A stretch of 35,123 nucleotides of DNA from Calothrix sp. CSU_2_0 (GTDB lineage Bacteria; Cyanobacteriota; Cyanobacteriia; Cyanobacteriales; Nostocaceae), in assembly GCA_012034595.1 (NCBI GenBank), contig JAAUPE010000071.1, positions 1-35,123 on the forward strand, read 5' to 3'. Below, in pieces: positions 26,589-34,698 of the stretch. The position numbers and the translations under genes were made by a program. Position 1 is the stretch's first letter; each line of letters begins with the position of its first letter. The notes under the pieces are model-generated. The model ran no database searches. It saw only the letters and a program-made list of their open reading frames with translations, and was not told where the DNA came from.

Positions 26589-27782
26589 TTATTCCGGTAA
26601 TTTATACTGCCCAACAATTTTTTTCGCGAACTCCGGAACATGTGCTGCTAATTTCTCCGGATAATTCCGCTTCACGTATAAATAATTGCGGGTAAAATGG
26701 GAATCTATAGAAAAACGTGCATATTCTAAACCCTTGGGACCAATTTTTTCAATCACCACACCCATGAGTTTTGCTGCCCACATCGGTAGAGTAACAGCTT
26801 TATCATAAGCGGGAATACTCTGTTGGACTGCGGCTTTTCTATCTCCCTGGGAAGTCACTGGTTGAGTATCAATTTGGTCTTTAACTAAATCCAGCATTTC
26901 CTTTCCTGTATCGTTGCGGACGACAATCCACTGCCAGCCAAATGGTGCGCCCATATACCCAACGACTAAATCGGCTGTGGCATTTACGTAGTCGAAGCAA
27001 CTCATGCAGGATGGTGCAAAAACATCTTTGAGTTCTTTTGTATTTAAACCGAAGAAAGGGACTAGTTCTGTGGAACCGTTTTCATGTTTAAAATGTACTT
27101 GGAAGTCCTGCATAAATTCGTAATACACGACTGTATCGGGTGATTTACTAGTTGTGTCGAGGAATTTTTGTAATCCAGCACGGGTGACGTTATCGACGCA
27201 TGGTGTACCCAATACATACAGCTTTTCTAATCCTAGTTGTTTTTCTACTGCCCGTAGTGCTTGAATTTGACAACCAACACCAATTACTAACAGTCGTTTC
27301 ATCCCCGATTTTTCGATTTCTTCTAATACTGAAAGGTTGGGGGATAAGGTTGGTTTATTAACTTTTGCTGCGAGTATTTCTGCGGGGGTTCTAGCAATGA
27401 TTGGTTTTGGCTGAAATCTGTCTTCTTTGGTGTTTTGGACGCAGACTACACCTTCAACTATGCCGCGATTGAGCATCTCTATGGCGATAGAACTAACTAT
27501 ACCCGTCCATTGTGCCCCTTCGATGGGTTGCTGTTTGCGTGCTGCCATCATTTCCTGATGCACACCAAAATACAGTTCGTCGGCATTTTCGAGGTTGCGA
27601 TCGCGTCCGTGAATTTTTGTTTCTAATTCCTGAAATTGTTGGTTGATAAACGCACAAGCTTCTTTGACATAGTGAACATAGTATGTATCGCATAACCCGC
27701 ATTCGCTGCACAATTCTTTGGCAGGACGACGACTTCCGGGTTTTAAGGCTTTAGCTTTGTTGTGAGGATAAACTGAGGTCAT
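26589..27782 (-). CDS. bciB: 3,8-divinyl chlorophyllide 8-vinyl reductase, BciB type (FrhB/FdhB family)
   Basis: A 397-residue iron-sulfur flavoprotein of the coenzyme F420 hydrogenase beta-subunit family. Its Synechocystis relative Slr1923 is the ferredoxin-dependent divinyl reductase that converts divinyl to monovinyl chlorophyllide. Residues 25-31 give CSECGLC. A second group of cysteines is in GVGCQIQALRAVEKQ, GTPCVDN and APSCMSCFDYVNATADLVVGYMG, as expected for two [4Fe-4S] clusters. The C-terminus (FTRNYLYVKRNYPEK) is the usual cyanobacterial tail. Plant hydroxymethyl chlorophyll a reductase is a close homologue, so that activity is an alternative. The ATG at 27782 begins 10 nt after a 20-nt palindrome. 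Confidence 0.9.
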   Translation of the reverse strand: MTSVYPHNKAKALKPGSRRPAKELCSECGLCDTYYVHYVKEACAFINQQFQELETKIHGRDRNLENADELYFGVHQEMMAARKQQPIEGAQWTGIVSSIAIEMLNRGIVEGVVCVQNTKEDRFQPKPIIARTPAEILAAKVNKPTLSPNLSVLEEIEKSGMKRLLVIGVGCQIQALRAVEKQLGLEKLYVLGTPCVDNVTRAGLQKFLDTTSKSPDTVVYYEFMQDFQVHFKHENGSTELVPFFGLNTKELKDVFAPSCMSCFDYVNATADLVVGYMGAPFGWQWIVVRNDTGKEMLDLVKDQIDTQPVTSQGDRKAAVQQSIPAYDKAVTLPMWAAKLMGVVIEKIGPKGLEYARFSIDSHFTRNYLYVKRNYPEKLAAHVPEFAKKIVGQYKLPE

Positions 27783-27791
27783 GTTAACGAT

Positions 27792-27843
27792 ATTTTCTTA
27801 ACTAAGAAAATAAGATAGCTTAAGGTGGTGCTTTGTACAAAGC
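27792..27843. promoter_or_regulatory. Two perfect palindromes upstream of bciB
   Basis: ATTTTCTTA-AC-TAAGAAAAT (27792-27811) lies 10-30 nt before the bciB start codon. GCTTTGTACAAAGC (27830-27843) lies about 50 nt before it. Both are exact. Their position over the likely promoter and leader suggests binding sites for dimeric regulators; nothing identifies the regulator. Confidence 0.4.
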
Positions 27844-27939
27844 TTAGAAGTATTTCTGATTGTTAACTGCACCTTCAAGGACTCTCTACAGTTATAAATA
27901 TTATAACTACTTAATATTTCGTTACCATAGGGCTTTCTT

Positions 27940-28929
27940 TTAACTCAAATATTTATTTATCAATGGTCTAATTTCAGCTAAAAACCACAGACTAAGATTT
28001 ACTTGCCGCAGCTTTATTTGTGCAGCCTCACTATACGAACGATATAACTTAGTTCTAATCTGTGCTTCTTCATAGCGATTGTGACTAGGTGGAACCTTAG
28101 CCATTAAATCCGAAGCTCTTTGCCAATTAGCAGCCAATTCTAACCACTGAGTCGAAGTTTTTGCCTTCTGACCAATTACTGACGCTTCATTGGCAATTTT
28201 CACCGCATTCACAAAATAGTCCTGCTTTTGCGTAGTTCCACTTTGATTTTTTTCTACAGATGATTGTTCTGACTGCTGTGACTGATTCGTAACTTGGGTT
28301 TCCAAAGACTTGGTTAATGGCACAAGCGAGGGAGAGTCACCAGGTTGAAACGATATTTTAAAGCGATCGCCAAATAGAACAGATAGAGCTACACCTACCA
28401 TTGCAAAAAACAAGCAGATACTAGCCGCAAGAAATATCCATCCCCAGACATAATTTTTGGGACTATTTCTATTCGTAATTACTATTGGATGGGAAGGACT
28501 TGCTTTTGGTAAATGGTTTCTGGCAGACTCAATTTTTCGGTTTTGTAAATCTTTAATAAATTGCTGCAAAAAACTAGGTTTCTCTAGAACAATTTCCTCT
28601 GACCAAAGTAATTGATTCTCAGAGTCACGGTGAATTTCATCTAACCACAATAATTGTTGTTCGCGAACAATGCGGCAGTTGAGATTGACTCGGTAAATAT
28701 TTCGCGGTGCAATTGATTTGAGAATTTGACGTATTTGTTCTACTAAAGTTGTTTTGTCCAGTTGTTCTTCGGTATTAGCCTCGCAAAGCAACTGCAACAC
28801 GCTATCATCAAACATTGCCCTAGTTCTGACACCTGAATCTGCCAGTTTTTCGTTCAGCACCTGAATAATTGCAGCAACACTGCCTTGTTGTGCTTGCCAG
28901 AAAATATCGTTAATCCGATCTACCATCAT
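27940..28929 (-). CDS. Single-pass membrane protein of unknown function (cyanobacterial)
   Basis: A 329-residue protein in three parts. Residues 1-130 are soluble (FWQAQQGSVAAIIQVLNEKLADSGVRTRAMFDDSVLQLLCEAN...) and recall a helix/strand module placed at the N-terminus of many cyanobacterial membrane proteins. Residues about 162-190 are one transmembrane segment (YVWGWIFLAASICLFFAMVGVALSVLF). After a Ser/Gln-rich linker, a helical C-terminus holds AANWQRASDLMAKVPPSHNRYEEAQIRTKLYRSY. That 'A-x-K-V ... Y-x-x-AQ' style also appears in the C-terminal repeats of the pseudo-orthocaspase 2 kb away. Function unknown. It lies about 160 nt upstream of bciB on the same strand; its 5' side faces the transporter remnant. 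Confidence 0.7.
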   Translation of the reverse strand: MMVDRINDIFWQAQQGSVAAIIQVLNEKLADSGVRTRAMFDDSVLQLLCEANTEEQLDKTTLVEQIRQILKSIAPRNIYRVNLNCRIVREQQLLWLDEIHRDSENQLLWSEEIVLEKPSFLQQFIKDLQNRKIESARNHLPKASPSHPIVITNRNSPKNYVWGWIFLAASICLFFAMVGVALSVLFGDRFKISFQPGDSPSLVPLTKSLETQVTNQSQQSEQSSVEKNQSGTTQKQDYFVNAVKIANEASVIGQKAKTSTQWLELAANWQRASDLMAKVPPSHNRYEEAQIRTKLYRSYSEAAQIKLRQVNLSLWFLAEIRPLINKYLS

Positions 28930-29079
28930 TGGGGTTTTAGTTATAGCCCTTCTACCCTAAATTGTTAACAAAAATATCATAGTGTTCAAGCTTGTATTGT
29001 AAACAACAAAAGCCTGTTCCTCGATTGTATGGGGAAAAGATGATGTTGCCAAATTGAAAGAATAAAATTAACCTTTTTC

Positions 29080-29724
29080 TCACTTGAAGAGAGAATAATC
29101 TAGCTTGTAAATGCGTTGGTTGCCGATGTTGAGCTTTTCGCACTTCTGCATTGAACGCACTTCTGGATACAATAGCCACAGTAAAATAATTTGAATTGCC
29201 ATGCCCGCTACAGCAATTGGCAGCAGAGCTTTGAGAAAATCAAGATAGCCGATACCAGAAAACGAACCAATCAGAATATTTTGAGGATTGCCACTCAGGG
29301 TAGCAACAGAACCAATATTCGTCGCAGCTGCCATTGTCAACAAATAGGGTATAGGATTCAAGCTCAAAACTTGGGTTAGGCTAAGAGTTAGGGGAGTCAG
29401 AACGATCGCAAGTGTGTCGTTAAGAAAAAAGGCTGACAGAACACCACTACCAATAGTTAAAGCTATCAATAAACCAAATGGGCTACTGGTCAAGCCCAAT
29501 AATACCGATAATATACGCGGGAAAAATCCTGCATAGGCTAGGTTTGCATTTACTACCATCATGCTTAATAAAAATACGATGGTGGTGACATCTATCGCTT
29601 GCCACGCTGTTTGTAAATCTATTACCCCCAAAACAATTAAAAAACTTGACCCGACTAGGGCGATTGTGGCACGATTCATTCGCAAGCCAGAAATATAGCC
29701 AATGCCTAACCTTAGATAGGTTAG
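29080..29724 (-). pseudogene. Truncated SLC13/ArsB-like anion transporter remnant
   Basis: About 215 residues of a transporter normally near 400 residues. The surviving part has LGIGYISGLRMNRATIALVG at the N-terminal side, VFLLSMMVVNANLAYAGFF, GSGVLSAFFLNDTLAIVLTPLTL and AAATNIGSVATLSGNPQNILIGSFSGI. The last two are the conserved asparagine/Gly-Asn-Pro re-entrant loops of the SLC13/ArsB (ion transporter) superfamily. The frame is closed upstream by a TGA at 29725-29727 with no good start; an ATG at 29728 is out of frame. Downstream it runs into unrelated sequence after the YPEVRSMQKCEKLNIGNQRIYK linker, so the second half is absent. Frame loss at both ends marks decay rather than a single sequencing error. 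Confidence 0.8.
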
Positions 29725-30317
29725 TCATAGTATGCTGTAGGTGGCAAATTTGAGGATAATCACTAGCTATATAATGTAACAATCATTACTTTTGTCTCTC
29801 AAAATCAGTAGCACAACTCACTTTTTGCCACCTATAATTCCGATAAAATCCACTTAGTCGATTTATTTTGTCACATCCGGGAACCTATCTAAAAGTATTA
29901 ACTTCTTTTGTGAAGGGAGAATCTGAGAAAAGCAATTAAGCATTAATACCTGATATAGGTATTACTCTATGCTAACCCCAGATATTCTCCAAATAAAAAT
30001 TTGTAATTGTTTACTATATATCTGTCCAAAGGCGGATGTCTTTATTAGAATTTTAAATAGGTCAAGTTATCAACAAGATAGTAACACCTGACTACCGATC
30101 GCCAGGAATTTGCGATTAACTGGACGTAGATAGTAAGTGGACTTTAATTCGGATCGCTACCGTTTTAGATTTTACATTGTACGCTTAGATTGCATCATGG
30201 CTCCTAGCCAGTTTCTTCCGGGAGAGATAGTTAGCAACAATATTAAGTCGTAGATACATATCATCGACAAACAATAACAACCAGTTCAAAACCCTCAAGA
30301 ATAGAGCGGAGTGAACC
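29725..30317. other. 593-bp gap without a recognised gene; holds a perfect palindrome
   Basis: No convincing reading frame or RNA gene. AATACCT-GATAT-AGGTATT (29945-29951 and 29957-29963) is an exact 7-bp inverted repeat. A minus-strand frame at 30185-30403 overlaps the Mo-nitrogenase-domain gene and has no family likeness. Confidence 0.5.
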
Positions 30318-30707
30318 ATGAAGGTATTTAGAAATACTGGTAAAAAGATTTTTTTCGCAAGCTGGGTATCTCTCGATCGCGCAGAAGTCAATGACGAAGC
30401 CAACGATAAAAGCTTTACTCAACAGAATCAGAATTTCAATAGAGCCAGGAATCATATCCTCAAGCCGTTGCGGGATTGGATAGACAATATTGAAATTCGC
30501 GATCGCCATTTTGCCCATCAACTTTGTAAATCGATCCCCGCACAATGTCCGTTTGAACGCGACGTTAATTTATTTGGCAAAACCCTGTTTCACATTCCGC
30601 CAATGTGCAAGCTGAACCCTTTATATGACGAGGTTGTTGGTTTGCGGTTTCGGGCTTTGTGTTACCTTGCTGATGATTGTGGCGAGGATATTTCACAATA
30701 TTGTTAA
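30318..30707 (+). CDS. Mo-dependent nitrogenase C-terminal domain (Mo-nitro_C) protein
   Basis: A 129-residue protein ending in the Mo-nitro_C domain, a cyanobacterial family named for its occurrence with nitrogen-fixation genes. The conserved core is ILKPLRDWIDNIEIRDRHFAHQLCKSIPAQCPFERDVNLFGKTLFHIPPMCKLNPLYDEVVGLRFRALCYLADDCGED, about residues 47-126, with five conserved cysteines (70, 77, 97, 115 and 121, approximately). The N-terminal 45 residues are not conserved. The ATG at 30318 has a good GGAG at the right distance, supporting this start. Function is unknown; the cysteines suggest metal binding. No nif gene lies in the window, and many Nostocales carry stand-alone copies. Confidence 0.85.
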   Translation: MKVFRNTGKKIFFASWVSLDRAEVNDEANDKSFTQQNQNFNRARNHILKPLRDWIDNIEIRDRHFAHQLCKSIPAQCPFERDVNLFGKTLFHIPPMCKLNPLYDEVVGLRFRALCYLADDCGEDISQYC

Positions 30708-30717
30708 TTGTTATGGG

Positions 30718-30768
30718 TAGTAGTTGGTGGTTTATGGTGAAAAATCGACCATTAACTACTAACTACTA
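30718..30768. repeat. 21-bp imperfect hairpin made of heptad (AACTACT) units between convergent genes
   Basis: TAGTAGTTGGTGGTTTATGGT (30718-30738) pairs with 30748-30768 with 18 of 21 positions exactly complementary, around a 9-nt loop. The right arm continues as AACTACT/AACTCCT heptads to about 30782. It lies between the convergent Mo-nitro_C and orthocaspase genes, so it may act as a two-way terminator. Confidence 0.65.
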
Positions 30769-30778
30769 ACTCCTAACT

Positions 30779-32962
30779 CTAACTTTTCTTCCACCTTTGA
30801 ATATTTTTTTGGGCTGCGTCGTAAGCGGGGGTTCCTTCAGGAACTAGGGTAGCTGTACCAATAGCTGCTTTTTTTTCTCCCTTATTGGCGCGGTTTTTGG
30901 CGATTCTGAGTATTTCTTTGCTCCATTTATCGATCGATTTTTGAGCAATATCAAAACCGGGTTCACCAATAGATACTTTTTTGGCGACTTCGATCGCACG
31001 GTTGTAAGTCGATGCTTGTCCGGGTTGGATTAAGCCTGTTGCGGCTTCTACAAGTGTTTTATTACTTAAATACTGTTTTGCTTGCTGTCGCCATTTGGTG
31101 ATGGCTGTTTTGGCTTTGGGATGTAGTGCTTCCGAGTCGCTAATTAATTGAGCTGCGGCAATGGCTGAGGAATATTGGCGTTTTTTGGCGCGTTCGTTTG
31201 CCAATTCATAAATCATACTGTTCCAAACTTGGATATTTACCTGCGCTTCCCCATAACGTTGCTCGCTGGGTTTAACTTTACGTGCAGATGCGATCGCAAA
31301 TTTTAAGTCGCTGGCTTGTTTTGGACTCAGGGACAATTTACTTAACTCGGATAATGCTTGTTTTCGACTCTGAGTATCGGACGTTTCCGAAACTGATGCT
31401 GTTGGTGTTGGAATTGATGTTGGAATTGGTGTTGCTGTCGGTGTTGCTCGATCGATAATAGATGAATCGGCAGGTGAATTAATTGGAGTGGGATTAGCCA
31501 AAGGTGAACTAACTTTAGTTGGAGTTGGGGTTGGAGTTGGTTTCACCTGCTGAATTTGTGGCTGAGTTGCTGATGGCTTTGGTACAACCTGATTCGGGGG
31601 AGAATTGGGAATAGTTTGCACAAATGATGATTCATCAGGGTTAGGATTTTGCGGTACTGAATAGGTTTCCTCGACCCTAGAATCAACATTATGGCGAAAT
31701 ATCAAAATAATTATCATCCCTAACAACAAAGTCATACTACTGCCCCAAAGTAGTACCTGCATCCAAAAAGGAAGACCAGTTGTACTTGTTTCTTGGCTTG
31801 CGCTGTGTATTTTCGGGATACCAGAAATGGGTTGGGAGATTTCTACTTTGGCTTTTGCGGGAGGAAGTGAAGGAGGTAACGAACGTTGGTTTGATTCTTT
31901 GATCCCTGGATTAACACCTGGATTAACATCTGGATTAACATCTGGATTAATACCCAGATTAACCCCTTGATTTTCGCCTTGATTAGTATTGGGATTAACA
32001 TAACCTTGCCGTCCGAAACTAGTTGCGGCAGGATTGTTAATTAACTGCGAATAATTACTTGAATTTGTTTGTGAGTAACTATTCGAGTTGAGGTGCGAGT
32101 AGTTGTGATTCTGACCATGTTCTTCCACAGCAGAAGTTGCCATGGGAGAAGCCCCATTTAAGGCGATCGCATTCGCAAAAATTTCTTCGGAAACTACTAT
32201 CGCAGCAGCATCCATATCGTTTTCAAATTCAGAGTTTCCCAAAATGACCTGCTTGCTTGAAGTAATAACAGTTACAGGGTTTTGCGTCGGTCGCCAGTAG
32301 TACTGACATAATTCTGGTGTCCGAACGCTAAGATAGGCTTCTAACTCGCCTAAAGTTTTACCATTGTCCGAAATCAGCGCTTCCAATAAAGCAGCTGTAA
32401 AAAAGCCATGTCCGAGTTCCGTGCTTTCGTAAGAAAATTGTTCGGGTTGACAAGAAAGAATCAAAGGCACTTGTAATTCCTGTGCCAGTTCAATGATTTC
32501 TTGCCCAACAAATGTATCTAGTTCTTGAGTTGCAAACGCACGGTTAATATCCAGCAACATTAATGCATTGACATTGACACCATGCAAAGTATGCATAATT
32601 GTTGCAACTTCGATACCCGTCTCTTCGACTTGTCCGGGGTTGCCATCAACAGGCATCAAATAATCCTTGCCGTTGTGGTGGATTCCGTAACCACTGAAAA
32701 AAAACCATACACGGTCTTGAGGTCGCCAACAAGCAGCCGCTAAATCCTCAAGAAGTAGCAAAATATTTTCTTTTGTTGGGGAAGTTGCCCTGTCTCCGAT
32801 GGGTGGAGAAGTGTCACTCATCAGCAAAGATTGCTGCTGTTTGAAGCCACCATCAGAAACCAACAGACCTCGCACAGCCTCAGCATCAGCCTGGGCACAA
32901 GCTAGGGGTTGGAGGAACTGATATTCATTTATGCCTATAGCGATCGCCCAGTTTTTTGCCAT
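30779..32962 (-). CDS. Pseudo-orthocaspase (caspase-fold protein lacking the catalytic His and Cys) with membrane segment and helical repeats
   Basis: A 727-residue protein. Residues 4-240 are a caspase p20-like domain: WAIAIGINEYQFLQPL, the RVWFFFSGYGIHHNGKDYLMPVD strand, VNALMLLDINRAF and LGHGFFTAALLEAL. In active members the strand ends SGHG and LLDxC; here they read SGYG (Tyr92) and LDIN (Asn140), so both catalytic residues are replaced. Such Tyr/Asn or Tyr/Ser 'pseudo-orthocaspases' are known in cyanobacteria and should not be proteases. A linker has an NPDVNPDVNPGVNPGI repeat (339-354). One transmembrane helix is at 399-422, then Pro/Thr-rich sequence (440-535). Three helical repeats fill the C-terminus, each ending A-Q-x-x-I-x-x-W. 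Likely a membrane-anchored scaffold; partners unknown. Confidence 0.88.
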   Translation of the reverse strand: MAKNWAIAIGINEYQFLQPLACAQADAEAVRGLLVSDGGFKQQQSLLMSDTSPPIGDRATSPTKENILLLLEDLAAACWRPQDRVWFFFSGYGIHHNGKDYLMPVDGNPGQVEETGIEVATIMHTLHGVNVNALMLLDINRAFATQELDTFVGQEIIELAQELQVPLILSCQPEQFSYESTELGHGFFTAALLEALISDNGKTLGELEAYLSVRTPELCQYYWRPTQNPVTVITSSKQVILGNSEFENDMDAAAIVVSEEIFANAIALNGASPMATSAVEEHGQNHNYSHLNSNSYSQTNSSNYSQLINNPAATSFGRQGYVNPNTNQGENQGVNLGINPDVNPDVNPGVNPGIKESNQRSLPPSLPPAKAKVEISQPISGIPKIHSASQETSTTGLPFWMQVLLWGSSMTLLLGMIIILIFRHNVDSRVEETYSVPQNPNPDESSFVQTIPNSPPNQVVPKPSATQPQIQQVKPTPTPTPTKVSSPLANPTPINSPADSSIIDRATPTATPIPTSIPTPTASVSETSDTQSRKQALSELSKLSLSPKQASDLKFAIASARKVKPSEQRYGEAQVNIQVWNSMIYELANERAKKRQYSSAIAAAQLISDSEALHPKAKTAITKWRQQAKQYLSNKTLVEAATGLIQPGQASTYNRAIEVAKKVSIGEPGFDIAQKSIDKWSKEILRIAKNRANKGEKKAAIGTATLVPEGTPAYDAAQKNIQRWKKS

Positions 32963-33230
32963 CGCGCTCGATCACATTTGGTTTGCAAAATTGAAAAATT
33001 GAGTTAAAGCTGAGGGTTTGCCTATGTTAAAAAACAAGGCTAACCTATGTCTATTACTCTAGATAATTGCCATTAAAGCTAAAAATAACGGTTCTTTTTA
33101 TTACTTGCTTCCAATGCAATTTCCAGGTCATCACTCTCTTGTGTTAAAACATATGCAAAATCGTACTCAAAAGCTAATAAGCATAAATACCCTTTCAAGA
33201 CAGAATTTTTTAAAGTCGTTTACTCCCTCT

Positions 33231-33674
33231 ATGACAGCCAAAGAAGCGAAAATCCGGATAGTCAATGCCATATTACTGTTAGGTACAGCCCTGCCTGTAT
33301 GGGGGATTGCGGAGGGAATTGCCCCGCAAATTGTACGAGCATATACCGCAAGAGCCGATATTGTCGTTGACCGATTACCAGAGGAAACCTATGAAACCAT
33401 GTTGCGTCGGGCAGAAGCAGCCGCCCGTGCTGGCGCACAACGTAGTTTTGACCAAGATATATTGATAACAGAGGTTTCCGTCATAATTTCTGGACAAAGT
33501 TACGGTGCGATCGCGCCAATTTTAGATTTGCGAGTCACCCGTCAGCAATGGCGTAATCGTCCCGATCCCCAAGTATGGGCAACATATTTTAAATCAGCGC
33601 GATCGCTATTGTTATTCGACCAAAAACAAAGTGACAACAAAGTTTTAGAAACAACCGCAAATACACCAAAGTAG
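33231..33674 (+). CDS. Conserved cyanobacterial protein with N-terminal membrane anchor or signal peptide
   Basis: A protein of 147 residues from the ATG at 33231 (MTAKEAKIRIVNAILLLG). In-frame starts at 33114 and 33153 would add up to 39 residues, but that part looks unconserved, so the shorter form is preferred without strong proof. Residues about 8-32 are hydrophobic (IVNAILLLGTALPVWGIAEGIAP), as a signal anchor or uncleaved signal peptide. The rest is soluble (VVDRLPEETYETMLRRAEAAARAGAQRSFDQDILITEVSVIISG... and LRVTRQQWRNRPDPQVWATYFKSARSLLLFD) and looks like the recurrent cyanobacterial family of this shape. Function unknown. It lies just upstream of rpmF on the same strand. Confidence 0.7.
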   Translation: MTAKEAKIRIVNAILLLGTALPVWGIAEGIAPQIVRAYTARADIVVDRLPEETYETMLRRAEAAARAGAQRSFDQDILITEVSVIISGQSYGAIAPILDLRVTRQQWRNRPDPQVWATYFKSARSLLLFDQKQSDNKVLETTANTPK

Positions 33675-33699
33675 GTTCGTAAAGCTGAAGACATGGAGA

Positions 33700-33727
33700 C
33701 AATTCCCAATTCCCCATGCCCAATTCT
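33700..33727. repeat. Short CAATTCC heptad array upstream of rpmF
   Basis: Four phased 7-nt units (CAATTCC, CAATTCC, CCATGCC, CAATTCT). Same unit family as the array at 16022-16091. It lies 26-79 nt before the rpmF start codon, in the likely promoter or leader region. Confidence 0.75.
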
Positions 33728-33779
33728 CCGTAAATGACATAGAATAGGAAGGTTGTCAAAAATTGCGGTATCCGCTAGT

Positions 33780-33956
33780 ATGGCTTGTCCAAAGAAGAAA
33801 ACCTCAAAATCCAAGCGTGACTCGCGTCGCGCAACCTGGAGACGTAAAGCTGATGCTCAAGCACTAAAAGCTATGTCTCTGGGTAAATCAATTCTGAGCG
33901 GACGTTCTAATTTCGTCTACCCAACAGATGAAGAGGAAGAGAGCGAAGAAGGGTAA
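33780..33956 (+). CDS. rpmF: 50S ribosomal protein L32
   Basis: A 58-residue L32. The conserved core [20 protein letters not shown] is followed by [28 protein letters not shown] and an acidic tail. The single cysteine shows this is the zinc-free form (no CxxC pair) usual in cyanobacteria. The ATG at 33780 begins the canonical sequence; the upstream in-frame start at 33753 would add MSKIAVSAS, which is not part of the family. It is a structural protein of the large ribosomal subunit. Confidence 0.97.
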   Translation: MACPKKKTSKSKRDSRRATWRRKADAQALKAMSLGKSILSGRSNFVYPTDEEEESEEG

Positions 33957-33966
33957 AATTTAGGAG

Positions 33967-34088
33967 TTATCAGGAGTTAGGAGTTAAAAATTAAGAGTTA
34001 GGAATTAAGAATTAAATAACTAAGAATTTCAAGTATTTCTAACCTCATATTTATTATTAATTCATCACTTCTAACTCCTAATTCATCA
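33967..34088. repeat. Opposed heptad arrays between rpmF and the molybdoenzyme gene
   Basis: From 33967 to 34015 seven phased units occur (GAGTTAG, GAGTTAA, AAATTAA, GAATTAA and variants). From 34061 to 34088 four units of the complementary type follow (TTCATCA, CTTCTAA, CTCCTAA, TTCATCA). A 12-nt word TAATTCATCACT is repeated at 34058 and 34079, exactly three heptads apart. The two halves can pair imperfectly as a hairpin. Confidence 0.7.
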
Positions 34089-34104
34089 CTATAATTTTGA
34101 TGCA

Positions 34105-34698
34105 ATGCTAGGTAAATTTTTTCAAAAACCCACAGGGGAAAATGTAAACCGTGTTCCTCCAGGTCAGCATTTGGCTAGTGGTTTTCCAGTTTTAACTTAT
34201 GGTGAAACTCCGCAAGTCAACACTGATATCTGGGAATTTCGTGTTTGGGGTACAGCGGTTCCTAAAGTTTTTACTTGGGAAGATTTTATGACATTACCCC
34301 AAAGTGAGTTTACTGCCGATTTTCACTGTGTTACACGCTGGTCAAAACTGGATGTTAAATGGACTGGCATTAAAGTCACTGATTTCATGAAAGCAATTGA
34401 AGTTGAACCCTTAGCGAAGCATGTCATGGAGCATTGCTATGGTGGTTATACAACTAATATTTCAATTGATGATTTTTTGCGGGAAGAAAACTTTTTTGCC
34501 TTGAAGTTATTTGGTGAACCATTATCAGCAGAACATGGTGGTCCAATGCGTTTAGTTGTACCCCATCTTTACGCTTGGAAAAGTGCTAAATGGATTAATG
34601 GTTTGGAGTTTTTAGCAAGTGAAGAATTAGGTTTTTGGGAACGAAATGGTTATCATCGACGGGGTGAACCTTGGGCAGAAGAACGTTATAGTTATTAG
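34105..34698 (+). CDS. Sulfite oxidase-like molybdopterin-dependent oxidoreductase
   Basis: A 197-residue protein consisting of the oxidoreductase molybdopterin-binding domain only. EFRVWGTAVPKVFTWEDFMTLPQSEFTADFHCVTRWSKLDVKWTGIK has the Moco-ligand cysteine at residue 75 in the usual 'HCVTRWS' setting. It is followed by YGGYTTNISIDDFL, LPLSAEHGGP-like LSAEHGGPMRLVVPHLYAWKSAKWINGLEFL and a C-terminal FWERNGYHRRGEPW. This is the short cytoplasmic form often annotated 'sulfite oxidase-like oxidoreductase', with no signal peptide and no haem or dimerisation domain. The physiological substrate is unknown. It stands alone after the heptad hairpin; cofactor-synthesis genes are not in the window. 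Confidence 0.92.
   Translation: MLGKFFQKPTGENVNRVPPGQHLASGFPVLTYGETPQVNTDIWEFRVWGTAVPKVFTWEDFMTLPQSEFTADFHCVTRWSKLDVKWTGIKVTDFMKAIEVEPLAKHVMEHCYGGYTTNISIDDFLREENFFALKLFGEPLSAEHGGPMRLVVPHLYAWKSAKWINGLEFLASEELGFWERNGYHRRGEPWAEERYSY

Noticed and set aside
29945-29963. AATACCT-GATAT-AGGTATT palindrome as a terminator or operator
   Set aside because: It is more than 350 nt from the nearest start codon and lacks a U-tract, so no role can be supported; kept only as part of the gap description.
30185-30403. Minus-strand frame of 72 codons upstream of and over the Mo-nitro_C start
   Set aside because: It overlaps a well-supported gene start with a good ribosome-binding site and shows no family features.
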